Shown here in pieces: positions 42,586 through 51,359 of a stretch of 64,000 bases of DNA (its first letter is position 1; each line of letters starts with the position of its first letter). This DNA is from an uncultured Aquimarina sp. (GTDB lineage Bacteria > Bacteroidota > Bacteroidia > Flavobacteriales > Flavobacteriaceae). Location: assembly GCA_947500505.1 (NCBI GenBank), contig CANMSL010000011.1, forward strand, positions 62,001 to 126,000, in the 5' to 3' direction. The translations under genes and the position numbers were made by a program. Under the pieces are notes generated by a model. That model made no database searches. It was given only the letters and a program-made list of their open reading frames with translations, and was not told where the DNA came from.

Positions 42586-43596
42586 ATGAATTACACGGGC
42601 AAAATAATTTCTCTCGCCTTTCCGGATACTTTTGTTCGTTTCTCTGACGAAGAAAAAAAATCCACTGGGTTATTACAATTCTTCGGACTAGGTAAGAACG
42701 GAATCATCAAAGCTGGTCACGCTGCCTTTGTGCTTATTGAAAATAAGACTGGTATTGCGGAGTATTATGATTTTGGAAGATATATAACTCCTCCGGGAAA
42801 AGGAAGGGTTCGAAGCGCTGTTACGGATGTAGAGCTGGAAATACCTTTTAAAGCAACTTTTACGCAGGAAGGTAAATTAGGTAATATAGATCAATTTCTG
42901 TTATGGTTAGAAGCACATCCGGAGAAAACCCACGGCAGTGGACGTTTAGTAGCCTCTGTATGTGACTATATATACTATGATAAGGCAAAAACTTATGTTC
43001 TGGGAACTCAAGAGAAAGGAAGTATTCCGTATTCAACTTTTAGAAAAGAGGGAAGTAATTGCTCTCGGATCGTTACGGACACGATTTTAAATAGTACAGA
43101 TAAATCTAGGATCAGAACACCCTTATTACGTAATAAATTATTTACTCCAAGCCCTCTGGGTAATGTAGAGAAAGGCTCTATGGAGAATCCGATATATCAA
43201 GTGGAAAACGGTGTTTTAGTAGAATATCCAAATTCTGTTTTTAAAGAAAATCTTACCAATTATTTTGATAAAAAGATTCCAAATGTAGTAAGAGAAAAAA
43301 AAATAGTGTTGCCTGATTTTTTGAAAGATGCTGATTTTCTTTCTGGAATAGGAAGTGGAGCATATTTTGTATTAAAAAAATCTTCTCAAGAGGCTTTGTA
43401 CGAAATTATGAGATTTACAGATTTTGGAGATATGGATTTTAGAGGTGTTTTTAAGACAAAGTCAATATTTTTTTATGATCAGGAATATAAGTTTGTTTAT
43501 GACTCGAATTGTAAGTATTGTCATATAGAACAAGCAGGAAAAAGAATACGATTTGATCTGGTAAAGCGACTTAATTTAGAGCAAATGGTGCACTAA
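42586..43596 (+). CDS. DUF6695-like protein, possible permuted papain-fold hydrolase
   Basis: ATG 42586 is preferred over the GTG three bases earlier; 336 residues. The N-terminus YTGKIISLAFPDTFV and IKAGHAAFVLIEN ... YYDFGRYITPPGKGRVRSA match a Bacteroidota family known to me as DUF6695. A His in AGHAAFVLI (H45) and a Cys in EGSNCSRIVTDTIL (C159) are arranged as in circularly permuted NlpC/P60 or LRAT-like enzymes ('GHxAL...NCSxFV'), so a hydrolase is plausible. There is no signal peptide. Its 3' end overlaps the convergent apaG by 26 bases. Confidence 0.75.
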   Translation: MNYTGKIISLAFPDTFVRFSDEEKKSTGLLQFFGLGKNGIIKAGHAAFVLIENKTGIAEYYDFGRYITPPGKGRVRSAVTDVELEIPFKATFTQEGKLGNIDQFLLWLEAHPEKTHGSGRLVASVCDYIYYDKAKTYVLGTQEKGSIPYSTFRKEGSNCSRIVTDTILNSTDKSRIRTPLLRNKLFTPSPLGNVEKGSMENPIYQVENGVLVEYPNSVFKENLTNYFDKKIPNVVREKKIVLPDFLKDADFLSGIGSGAYFVLKKSSQEALYEIMRFTDFGDMDFRGVFKTKSIFFYDQEYKFVYDSNCKYCHIEQAGKRIRFDLVKRLNLEQMVH

Positions 43597-43957
43597 GTTT
43601 AAAGCTGGGAATTACAACTTTAAACTTTCTGGTAGATGTGAAATTTACCATATTATAATACCCCTTCATAGCTCCAAATGGAGAACTAAGTAGACATCCA
43701 CTGTTGTAAGTGTGTGATTCTCCAGGCTTCAATACAGGTTTTTTTCCGATTACACCTTCTCCTTCAACAATTTCTTTATTACTTAATGCGTCCTTAATCT
43801 CCCAAAAACGTGAAGTAAGTTGTACCGAATCTTTACTTTGGTTTTCTATAGTAATGCGATATCCGAAGGCAAAATGAATCTTGTAGTTCTTAAAGAACGT
43901 GCCTTCGAAGGTGGTGTCCACTGAAATTTTTATACCGCTGGTTACTTGTTCAACCAT
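43571..43957 (-). CDS. apaG: ApaG domain protein
   Basis: 128 residues, one fibronectin-like beta-sandwich: FEGTFFKNYKIHFAFGYRITIENQSKDSVQLTSRFWEIKDALS, then VEGEGVIGKKPVLKPGESHTYNSGCLLSSPFGAMKGYY. The GxGVxGxxP loop and H(T/Y)YNSGC are the ApaG signatures. ApaG is linked genetically to Co2+/Mg2+ resistance and Ap4A; biochemical role uncertain. The last codons overlap the convergent upstream gene, and the DUF3667 gene ends 1 base before its start, so it belongs to a two-gene unit. Confidence 0.95.
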   Translation of the reverse strand: MVEQVTSGIKISVDTTFEGTFFKNYKIHFAFGYRITIENQSKDSVQLTSRFWEIKDALSNKEIVEGEGVIGKKPVLKPGESHTYNSGCLLSSPFGAMKGYYNMVNFTSTRKFKVVIPSFKLSAPFALN

Positions 43958-43958
43958 A

Positions 43959-45017
43959 TTAAAATATAAACAAGGATCCTATTATTGTAATAAAAGATCC
44001 GATTGATGCTAAGATAAAAAATAAAATGTTCACTAACAGAAATTTAACAATAGTTTTAGCCCTTCGTTGCTGATAGAATTTTCGCATTGCTTTATACAAA
44101 TAGAAGAGAAAAACAAGCATTGCAATACTGGATGCGATTTCGCTATTTGTTATTTGATCAATCAAAAATGTGGTTCCGAATAAAATAAAAAACATCGTTT
44201 GCGTATGAAAAATAAAAACCAAGTGCTCCATATAATTAAAAGGCTTTCTTATATATAATAGCCACATCGTAAGGGCAAAGAATGGAAGAAAGAAAAATAT
44301 AATGAATGGAAGTTTGTTAAAAACAAAGATGACTAAATCCATAGGGTTGTCACTCAAATTCTTTGTTTTCATGCTTCTGGTGTATAAGTATTTTGTGTAC
44401 CAGTTTTGTTTGTGTTTCAGACTGTCCAAAGCAACTGCAGCTATTGTCTCTCCAGTTTTATTATAATGAGTTTTATAGGTTTTCCAACGTTTATTTATCG
44501 CCGTAAAAGTGCTCATAGTGTCTAATTGAGCTTCTGTAAAATATATTTCTTCAGTCAATTTTTTAGGCGTGGCGATAGTATCTGTTGATTTAGTATCCGA
44601 GCTATTGGTTTTGATCTCTAAAAACTTTGAATTATTATTTTCCTTTTTTTGATCGTTATTAAACTGAAGAGCCATTTGATGAAAATCGATAAATAGTCCG
44701 TTAATAATAAAGAATAAGATGGAAACACTTAGGTAAAACCTAAAGGGATTGGCGTATTTTATTCGTTTTCCTTCTATATACTCTTTAGAAATCTTTCCAG
44801 GTTTAAATAAGAGAGCCACAATCGTATGCCTTAGTCTGGAGTCGTAAGAGAACAGGCTTGCGAAAAATTCATTAAAAAAATCTTTTAGAGATAGTTTTTT
44901 AGTCGTATTAATTTGACCACAATTATGGCAATAACGATCAATAATATCCAAAGGCACTTTGCAATTTAAGCATTGGTTTCCCCTGTATTTTTTAAGAAAT
45001 CTCCCCTTTTCTTTCAT
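43959..45017 (-). CDS. DUF3667 membrane protein with zinc ribbon
   Basis: 352 residues. A zinc-ribbon opens the protein (CLNCKVPLDIIDRYCHNCGQ, two CxxC), followed by the DUF3667 core FFNEFFASLFSYDSRLRHTIVALLFKPGKISKEYIEGKRIKYANPFRFYLSVSILFF, a hydrophilic loop, and four or more C-terminal spans. This family is widespread in Bacteroidota with no known function. It is immediately upstream of apaG (1-base gap). Confidence 0.92.
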   Translation of the reverse strand: MKEKGRFLKKYRGNQCLNCKVPLDIIDRYCHNCGQINTTKKLSLKDFFNEFFASLFSYDSRLRHTIVALLFKPGKISKEYIEGKRIKYANPFRFYLSVSILFFIINGLFIDFHQMALQFNNDQKKENNNSKFLEIKTNSSDTKSTDTIATPKKLTEEIYFTEAQLDTMSTFTAINKRWKTYKTHYNKTGETIAAVALDSLKHKQNWYTKYLYTRSMKTKNLSDNPMDLVIFVFNKLPFIIFFFLPFFALTMWLLYIRKPFNYMEHLVFIFHTQTMFFILFGTTFLIDQITNSEIASSIAMLVFLFYLYKAMRKFYQQRRAKTIVKFLLVNILFFILASIGSFITIIGSLFIF

Positions 45018-45128
45018 TTCTGGTTGATCATTGGTGTCAGTTGACTAAAGTAATAGTATTCCGTTATAAAAAAAATAGATTAGTATCGATAAGGCTATAG
45101 GTAGAACTAAAAACGTGTAAAATAATTT

Positions 45129-46397
45129 TTAATTGGTAATATTTCTGGAGTTTCCAACACCTCTGCCAATAGCTCGGTCATATCTGGCTGTCGGAGCTCG
45201 ATAATAAGGGATGACTAAATACTCGTTTTCTGTTTCATCAAAATTACCGCTAATAAAACCCGGATCAATTGTTCCATCAGGTCTTACTAATACATATTTA
45301 TAATTATAAAACCCCTGTTTAAACAATCTTTTTGTAGTATAAATAGCATTTTCTTTATCGTAAGTAAGGCGTGTAGATGTATCTGTAACATAGTTATTGA
45401 AGTTACCATAAATGTGCAACTCACCATCATTAAGTGGTTCGTAACATTCAAGAGAAAAGTGCATCCATACATAATCTGCCTCAGTATTGCTGTTTTCTGC
45501 TCTTAAATTTCTAATCACAAAATTACCATTGATATCCGGGTAATATGTATAAATTCTATTAGCTCTTACAATATCTGTATAAAGATGATTATTGTAGATT
45601 TCCTGAAGATCAATAGCTCTGATATTAGCAGTGGGTGATCTTACTTCTTTATTGTCAAAGAAAAGATATTCATTACTACCCCAAAAACTGGACTCTACAT
45701 CATATTTATATATTAAACTATTTGCAATAGTAAACTGCGGGACAAGATCAGTAATAGCATTCTTTAGATCATTATTTTGTATAACCATCGTCTTTACATT
45801 ACGTTCTGGGTTTTTTAGAATTTCGTTTGGTGAACTGATTTCAAACTGCACAGATTGTTTAGAGTCAATGTATTTAAGGTCTCTGGATCGTTTGGTGTAT
45901 ACTTTTACATTAGACAAATTTTCATAAACTATGAATTTTCGTGAAAATACAATTTCGCTGTCATCATCATAGATTTCTATCATATAATTGCCACTTACCC
46001 GTAAGCCTCGGGTATCCTCATTAGGTATTCTAAGTGTGTAATGGCTATACATCTGCAGTGTATTAAAAGAATTTTCATAAGTTACAATTCTGATATCATC
46101 AAAACCGTTCAGGTATTCATTCTTGTATAAAACCGAAGGTGTCCAATCAAAATTATAATGGGTGATTTTATAATAATAATCTACTTCATCACCATTAATA
46201 TCATCAAATCGAATCATCAGGGGATCTCCCAGTTTGATAATAGGTGTTCCTGAGAATTCATCATTGCCAAACAACTGTATCGTTTTGATAAAATCGGGAG
46301 GGTGAATCTCTTCTACGGGTGATTGTGCTTCAATGCAAGACAAGAAACTGCTGAAAAATGTTAAAATTAATAGAACTTGTTTAAGTTTTTGCGACAT
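45129..46397 (-). CDS. DUF5103 protein, type IX secretion plug protein
   Basis: Start at 46397 (MSQKLKQVLLILTFFSSFLSCIEAQ) gives 422 residues with a signal peptide; Cys20 could be lipidated, but an AQ cleavage site is equally good. The long beta-rich body has IKTIQLFGNDEFSGTPIIKLGDPLMIRFDDINGDEVDYYYKITHYNFDWTPSVLYKNEYLNGFDD, GNYMIEIYDDDSEIVFSRKFIVYE, HFSLECYEPLNDGELHIYGNFNN and QGFYNYKYVLVRPDG. This is the family of the Plug protein that seals the SprA translocon of the type IX system. Monocistronic, divergent from nqrA. Confidence 0.87.
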   Translation of the reverse strand: MSQKLKQVLLILTFFSSFLSCIEAQSPVEEIHPPDFIKTIQLFGNDEFSGTPIIKLGDPLMIRFDDINGDEVDYYYKITHYNFDWTPSVLYKNEYLNGFDDIRIVTYENSFNTLQMYSHYTLRIPNEDTRGLRVSGNYMIEIYDDDSEIVFSRKFIVYENLSNVKVYTKRSRDLKYIDSKQSVQFEISSPNEILKNPERNVKTMVIQNNDLKNAITDLVPQFTIANSLIYKYDVESSFWGSNEYLFFDNKEVRSPTANIRAIDLQEIYNNHLYTDIVRANRIYTYYPDINGNFVIRNLRAENSNTEADYVWMHFSLECYEPLNDGELHIYGNFNNYVTDTSTRLTYDKENAIYTTKRLFKQGFYNYKYVLVRPDGTIDPGFISGNFDETENEYLVIPYYRAPTARYDRAIGRGVGNSRNITN

Positions 46398-46542
46398 TAA
46401 TCTAGTTATTAATTGTGTAAAGATAAACAAAATCTATGCCCGAATCAGATCATCTTGTATTAAGCATTAAAATCTACTATTTAGAATTATTATAAATAAT
46501 ATCTTATCATAGAAGCAGCTTTCACTTACGTGTTTTAATTAG

Positions 46543-46550
46543 TAAATTTG
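46543..46550 (+). promoter_or_regulatory. -7 element for the nqr operon
   Basis: TAAATTTG on the + strand, 36 bases upstream of the nqrA ATG, in the region divergent from the plug-protein gene. Confidence 0.6.
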
Positions 46551-46586
46551 CAGGATTTTTTTAGTTAATTAACATAGACTACAAAT

Positions 46587-47939
46587 ATGTCAAAAGACAT
46601 TCGTATCAGAAAAGGCTTAGACATTAAGCTGGTTGGCGAGGCAGAAAAAGTTACTGTGCAGGCTACCAAAAGTAATGTTTACGCAATTAAGCCTGACGAT
46701 TTTCACGGTATCGTACCCAAAGTTATTGCTAAGCAAGGTACAGAAGTTAAGGCCGGTGAAGCACTTTTCCACTCTAAGACTAATGAAAAAATGTTGTTTC
46801 CTTCGCCAGTAAGTGGGGAGGTTGTGGAAATCATTCGCGGTGCTAAACGGAAAATATTAGCATTTAAAATATTAGCAGATAAAGAACAGCAATTTGCAGA
46901 CTTTGGAACAAAGGATGTAAAGGCAATGAGTGGTGATGAGATCAAAACTTACTTATTATCTGCCGGATGCTGGCCTTTTATCAAACAACGTCCGTATGAT
47001 GTTATTGCTAATCCCGATGTTGCTCCTAAAGCGATTTTCATCTCTGCCTATGTAACGGCACCTCTGGCTGCAGATTTAGAATATGTGATGGCAGGGAAAG
47101 AAAAAGAGCTTCAGGCTGCAGTGACTGCTTTAAGTAAGTTAACAGAGGGTGATGTTCATGTATCAGTGGGTAAAAAAAGTAATTCACCATTCTCTGGATT
47201 GGATAATATAACCTTGCATCATGTAAGTGGTCCTCATCCTGCCGGAAATGTGGGGGTGCAGATTGCCAAAATAGATCCTATTAATAAAGGGGAAACTGTA
47301 TGGGTTGTAAATCCACACGACTTAGTGATTATAGGAGAATTGTTGCTTACAGGTAAATTTAACTCTGAGCGTATCATAGCTTTGGCAGGATCCTCTGTAA
47401 AAAATCCAAAGTACTTTAAAACTAGAATCGGAGCTGAAGTTTCTTCAGTGGTATATGATTCGGGAGTAAAAGATGGAAATATCAGAGTTATAAGTGGAAA
47501 TGTGCTTACGGGAGATAATGTAAAACCTGATGGTTATTTAGGATTTTATCATAATATGATCACCGTTATCCCTGAAGGAAATGATTATGAATTTTTTGGA
47601 TGGAACAAACCAATATTTAACAAAATTTCCCCATCCAGAGCACTTACTTTTTCCTGGTTGTTTCCTAACAAAAAGTATGATCTGAATACAAATACAAATG
47701 GTGAACACAGGGCTTTTGTAGTGACAGGAAATTATGAAGAGGTTTTTCCATTGGATATTTACCCATTACAAATCCTAAAAGCATGTGCTGTTAATGATCT
47801 GGATGCTATGGAGCAATTAGGAATGTATGAGGTAGCTCCTGAAGATTTTGCGCTGACTGAGTTTATATGTGTGTCTAAACAACCACATCAGCAGATCATA
47901 AGAGAAGGACTAGATTTAATGTTAAAAGAAATAGGATAA
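46587..47939 (+). CDS. nqrA: Na+-translocating NADH:quinone reductase subunit A
   Basis: 450 residues, soluble peripheral subunit linked to quinone binding. MSKDIRIRKGLDIKLVGEA is the standard NqrA opening; FHGIVPKVIAKQGTEVKAGEALFHSK and MLFPSPVSGEVVEIIRGAKRKI show the biotinyl/lipoyl-like barrel. Later landmarks: FIKQRPYDVIANPDVAPKAIFIS and GPHPAGNVGVQIAKIDPI. It opens a six-gene operon with 1-11 base spacing; nqrB starts 4 bases later. Confidence 0.98.
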   Translation: MSKDIRIRKGLDIKLVGEAEKVTVQATKSNVYAIKPDDFHGIVPKVIAKQGTEVKAGEALFHSKTNEKMLFPSPVSGEVVEIIRGAKRKILAFKILADKEQQFADFGTKDVKAMSGDEIKTYLLSAGCWPFIKQRPYDVIANPDVAPKAIFISAYVTAPLAADLEYVMAGKEKELQAAVTALSKLTEGDVHVSVGKKSNSPFSGLDNITLHHVSGPHPAGNVGVQIAKIDPINKGETVWVVNPHDLVIIGELLLTGKFNSERIIALAGSSVKNPKYFKTRIGAEVSSVVYDSGVKDGNIRVISGNVLTGDNVKPDGYLGFYHNMITVIPEGNDYEFFGWNKPIFNKISPSRALTFSWLFPNKKYDLNTNTNGEHRAFVVTGNYEEVFPLDIYPLQILKACAVNDLDAMEQLGMYEVAPEDFALTEFICVSKQPHQQIIREGLDLMLKEIG

Positions 47940-47943
47940 AGTC

Positions 47944-49170
47944 ATGGGTTTAAAAAGCAAATTACATAACTTAAAACTTAAGTATAAAGATAAAAAGATG
48001 GCGCCTGCATTTAATGCACTCCATACTTTTTTATATCTGCCTAATGAAACTACACATTCTGGTGCACACGTTCGTGCGGCTGATGACCTGAAACGAACAA
48101 TGAATACAGTGATCATCTCTTTGATTCCATGTTTGTTGTTTGGGATTTTTAATACAGGATACCAACATTATTCAGCGTTAAATGGTTTTCCTGAAGAATT
48201 TTCTTTATTCGAACATTTTATCAACTGGGATAATTTTGTGTTGGGAGCTTGGACTGTATTGCCACTGGTTGTAGTTTCTTACGGGGTTGGTCTTGCTGTT
48301 GAATTTTTGTTTGCTGTAATAAAGGGACATGAAGTAGAAGAAGGGTATTTGGTTACCGGAATGTTGGTTCCTTTAATAGTTCCTATTGATATTCCTTTAT
48401 GGATGTTAGCGGTAGCAGTTATTTTTGGCGTAGTGATCGGTAAAGAAGTTTTTGGAGGAACAGGAATGAATATCCTAAACCCAGCTTTAACCATTAGAGC
48501 ATTTTTATTTTTTGCATACCCAACTTGGATGTCCGGAGATAAAGTGTGGGTTCATGGAGCTGTTGAACAACCCGATGCTATCTCAGGGGAAACTATTCTG
48601 GGAGGTCTGGCACAGGGCAAGGAAATTCTAACATCAGTAGGAGCCAAAGGAAATGAAATAGCATATTCTATTTCAGAAGCATTCTACGGATTTATTCCGG
48701 GATCTGTTGGTGAGACTTCTAAATTATTAATTTTACTAGGTGCTGCGTTTTTAATTTTTACAAAAATAGCCAGTTGGAGAATTATTTTGAGTGGTTTTGC
48801 AGGTGCAGCTTTGATGGGATTAATATTTAATGGAGTTGTAGATGCTGGTTGGATTACTGAGAGCAGCAAGTTTTACGGATTAATGAGCACTCCATTCTGG
48901 CAACATCTAATTATAGGTAGTATTGCGTTTGGAGTAGTTTTTATGGCTACAGATCCGGTATCAGGTTCTCAAACGAATAAAGGAAAATGGATTTATGGAT
49001 TTTTGATTGGATTCATTTCTATTTTAATCCGAGTGTTTAATCCGGCGTATCCAGAAGGAGTATTCTTAGCAATCTTATTGATGAATGTATTTGCTCCGAC
49101 TATTGATCATTATGTAGTTCAGGGTAATGTGAAGAAAAGAATGAAACGTTTAAAACTTAAAACTGCTTAA
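47944..49170 (+). CDS. nqrB: Na+-translocating NADH:quinone reductase subunit B
   Basis: 408 residues, about nine to ten spans (RnfD-like). The covalent FMN threonine is in IPGSVGETSKLLILLGAAF, the expected GSxGETS site for ApbE. Other conserved parts are HVRAADDLKRTMNTVIISLIPCLLFGIFNTGYQ, GKEVFGGTGMNILNPALTIRAFLFFAYP and FMATDPVSGSQTNKGKWIYG. With NqrD, E and C it forms the Na+ path. nqrC follows after 2 bases. Confidence 0.98.
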   Translation: MGLKSKLHNLKLKYKDKKMAPAFNALHTFLYLPNETTHSGAHVRAADDLKRTMNTVIISLIPCLLFGIFNTGYQHYSALNGFPEEFSLFEHFINWDNFVLGAWTVLPLVVVSYGVGLAVEFLFAVIKGHEVEEGYLVTGMLVPLIVPIDIPLWMLAVAVIFGVVIGKEVFGGTGMNILNPALTIRAFLFFAYPTWMSGDKVWVHGAVEQPDAISGETILGGLAQGKEILTSVGAKGNEIAYSISEAFYGFIPGSVGETSKLLILLGAAFLIFTKIASWRIILSGFAGAALMGLIFNGVVDAGWITESSKFYGLMSTPFWQHLIIGSIAFGVVFMATDPVSGSQTNKGKWIYGFLIGFISILIRVFNPAYPEGVFLAILLMNVFAPTIDHYVVQGNVKKRMKRLKLKTA

Positions 49171-49172
49171 TC

Positions 49173-49928
49173 ATGGCGTTTAACACAGATAAAAATTCAT
49201 ATACAATCATTTTTGCCATAGCAATGGTAGTAGTGGTTGGTTCACTATTGGCATTTACGGCTTCTTCGTTAAAAGATAAGATAGATGCTAACAAAAGAAC
49301 AGAAAAGCAGCAGAATATTTTATTCGCGATGGGAGTAACTGATGCAGAGGACCCTAATGAATTTGTTCCCGCAGAAAAAGCACAGGAGTTGTTTGATAAA
49401 TATGTCGGTGATGAACAATATATAGTCATCAACGGTGATGCTCAAAAAACCAAAGAAGCGTTTGATGTAGAAGTTAAGAAGGAGAATGATAAGGTAAAAC
49501 AAGACCCGAATTATCAAAGAAAATTACCATTATTCATAGGCAAAAAGGATGGGGAAGAGTATTATGTAGTACCGATGAGAGGAAATGGTCTTTGGGATGC
49601 TATTTGGGGATATGTTTCACTAGACAGAGACTTTAAAACCGTAAAAGGAGCATTTTTTGACCATAAAGCCGAGACTCCGGGTCTTGGTGCCAATATCAAA
49701 GAAGCTTATTTTAGAGAAGATTTTATAGGAGAAAGTATACTTGATGCATCTGGAAATTATAAAGGAATAACAGTTAAGAAAGGTAACGGAGATCCCAAAA
49801 ATGAAAGAAAAGATGATAATGCAGTAGATGCATTAGCCGGGGCAACAATTACCGGAGACGGTGTAACTGCTATGGTGAAGAAAGGAATTAAAATGTATCA
49901 ACCTTATTTCCAAACTTTAAAAAAATAA
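49173..49928 (+). CDS. nqrC: Na+-translocating NADH:quinone reductase subunit C
   Basis: 251 residues: an N-terminal TM helix (IIFAIAMVVVVGSLLAFTASSL) and a periplasmic FMN-binding domain. The flavinylation motif is VDALAGATITGDGV (Thr near residue 226), next to AETPGLGANIKEAYFREDFIGE. FMN is attached by ApbE, encoded 8 kb downstream. AGATITG replaces the more usual SGATxTS, a conservative change. Confidence 0.98.
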   Translation: MAFNTDKNSYTIIFAIAMVVVVGSLLAFTASSLKDKIDANKRTEKQQNILFAMGVTDAEDPNEFVPAEKAQELFDKYVGDEQYIVINGDAQKTKEAFDVEVKKENDKVKQDPNYQRKLPLFIGKKDGEEYYVVPMRGNGLWDAIWGYVSLDRDFKTVKGAFFDHKAETPGLGANIKEAYFREDFIGESILDASGNYKGITVKKGNGDPKNERKDDNAVDALAGATITGDGVTAMVKKGIKMYQPYFQTLKK

Positions 49929-49931
49929 CAA

Positions 49932-50630
49932 ATGGCTGAAGTAACAGAAGAAAAAGTTGAAGTTAAAGTTAAAGAGCCTAAAGAGCCCTTGTTTTCAAAG
50001 AAGAATAAAAAATTATTGACTGACCCTCTTGCTGATAACAATCCAATAACCATTCAGGTTTTGGGTATTTGTTCGGCATTAGCAATTACGGCTCAATTGA
50101 AGCCTTCTATCGTAATGGCGATCTCGGTGATTTTTGTGATGGGAGTTGGAAATGTGGTAATCTCTTTAATGAGAAATATAATTCCTTCAAAAATCAGGAT
50201 TATTGTTCAGCTCGTTGTCGTAGCAGCGTTAGTAATCGTAGTTGATCAGGTGCTAAAAGCATTTGCTTATACATTAAGTAAGGAACTTTCGGTATTTATC
50301 GGTTTGATTATTACGAATTGTATTATTATGGGACGTTTTGAAGCGTTTGCTCTTGGTAATGGTGTTTGGAAATCGTTTTTGGATGGGATTGGAAATGCAG
50401 CAGGTTATGGATTATTATTGATCGTTGTAGCCTTCTTTAGAGAGCTTTTAGGCTCAGGAACCTTATTTGGAGCAAAAGTATTAGGAGATCCAATTGAAAA
50501 AACCGGACTTTACGCATTTGGATATGAAAATAACGGATTCATGGTACTAGCACCCATGGCATTGATCACAGTTGGAATTATCATCTGGATACAAAGAAGT
50601 AGAAATAAAGCATTAATAGAAGATCATTAA
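49932..50630 (+). CDS. nqrD: Na+-translocating NADH:quinone reductase subunit D
   Basis: 232 residues, six spans. Conserved Cys in LGICSALAITAQLKPS and in GLIITNCIIMGRFEAFALGN, which in Vibrio NqrD/E ligate the intramembrane iron centre. An additional hydrophilic, Lys/Glu-rich N-terminus (~25 residues) precedes the first span. Located between nqrC and nqrE with 3- and 11-base gaps. Confidence 0.98.
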   Translation: MAEVTEEKVEVKVKEPKEPLFSKKNKKLLTDPLADNNPITIQVLGICSALAITAQLKPSIVMAISVIFVMGVGNVVISLMRNIIPSKIRIIVQLVVVAALVIVVDQVLKAFAYTLSKELSVFIGLIITNCIIMGRFEAFALGNGVWKSFLDGIGNAAGYGLLLIVVAFFRELLGSGTLFGAKVLGDPIEKTGLYAFGYENNGFMVLAPMALITVGIIIWIQRSRNKALIEDH

Positions 50631-50641
50631 AATAAAGAATC

Positions 50642-51358
50642 ATGGAATATTTAGAGTTATTTTTAAAAGCGATCTTTATAGATAATATGGTGTTTGCATT
50701 CTTTTTAGGAATGTGTTCATACCTGGCAGTATCCAAAAAAGTATCCACGGCGGTTGGTTTAGGAGCTGCAGTTATCTTTGTATTGGCTATTACAGTGCCC
50801 TTAAACTTTTTGTTGGATAAATACCTTTTACAAGAAGGTGCTTTAGCCTGGTTAGGGCCAGAATATGCAGACTATAATTTAAGTTTTTTAACGTTTATTT
50901 TGTTCATCGCTACTATTGCCACAATGGTGCAGTTAGTAGAAATTATAGTAGAGAAGTTTTCTCCCTCGTTATATAATTCATTAGGTATATTTTTACCGCT
51001 AATTGCTGTAAACTGTGCTATTTTAGGAGGGTCTTTATTTATGCAGCAAAAAGAATTTTCAAATATTTCTGAAGCTGCTGTTTATGGAATAGGATCCGGT
51101 ATAGGTTGGTTTTTGGCAATTTTAGCAATTGCTGCTATTCGTGAAAAAATCAGATACTCGAATGTACCTGCACCGCTCAGAGGATTGGGTATCACCTTTA
51201 TACTCACAGGTCTTATGGCTATAGGATTCATGAGCTTTGGAGGTATGTTAACCGGAGGCGATGAAGAAGCAAAAGAAGAGCCAAAAGCAGCTCATATTGA
51301 AAAAGAAAAGACTACGAAAGAAGTAGCCAAAAATACTAACGTTATAACACTTAAATAA
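50642..51358 (+). CDS. nqrE: Na+-translocating NADH:quinone reductase subunit E, with charged C-terminal extension
   Basis: 238 residues, six spans; GMCSYLAVSKK and PLIAVNCAILGGSLFM carry the iron-ligand Cys of the NqrD/E pair. The usual NqrE ends near residue 200; here a tail of about 35 residues (GGDEEAKEEPKAAHIEKEKTTKEVAKN and a final NVITLK) rich in Lys and Glu is added on one face of the membrane. nqrF starts 1 base after the stop. Confidence 0.97.
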   Translation: MEYLELFLKAIFIDNMVFAFFLGMCSYLAVSKKVSTAVGLGAAVIFVLAITVPLNFLLDKYLLQEGALAWLGPEYADYNLSFLTFILFIATIATMVQLVEIIVEKFSPSLYNSLGIFLPLIAVNCAILGGSLFMQQKEFSNISEAAVYGIGSGIGWFLAILAIAAIREKIRYSNVPAPLRGLGITFILTGLMAIGFMSFGGMLTGGDEEAKEEPKAAHIEKEKTTKEVAKNTNVITLK

Positions 51359-51359
51359 T

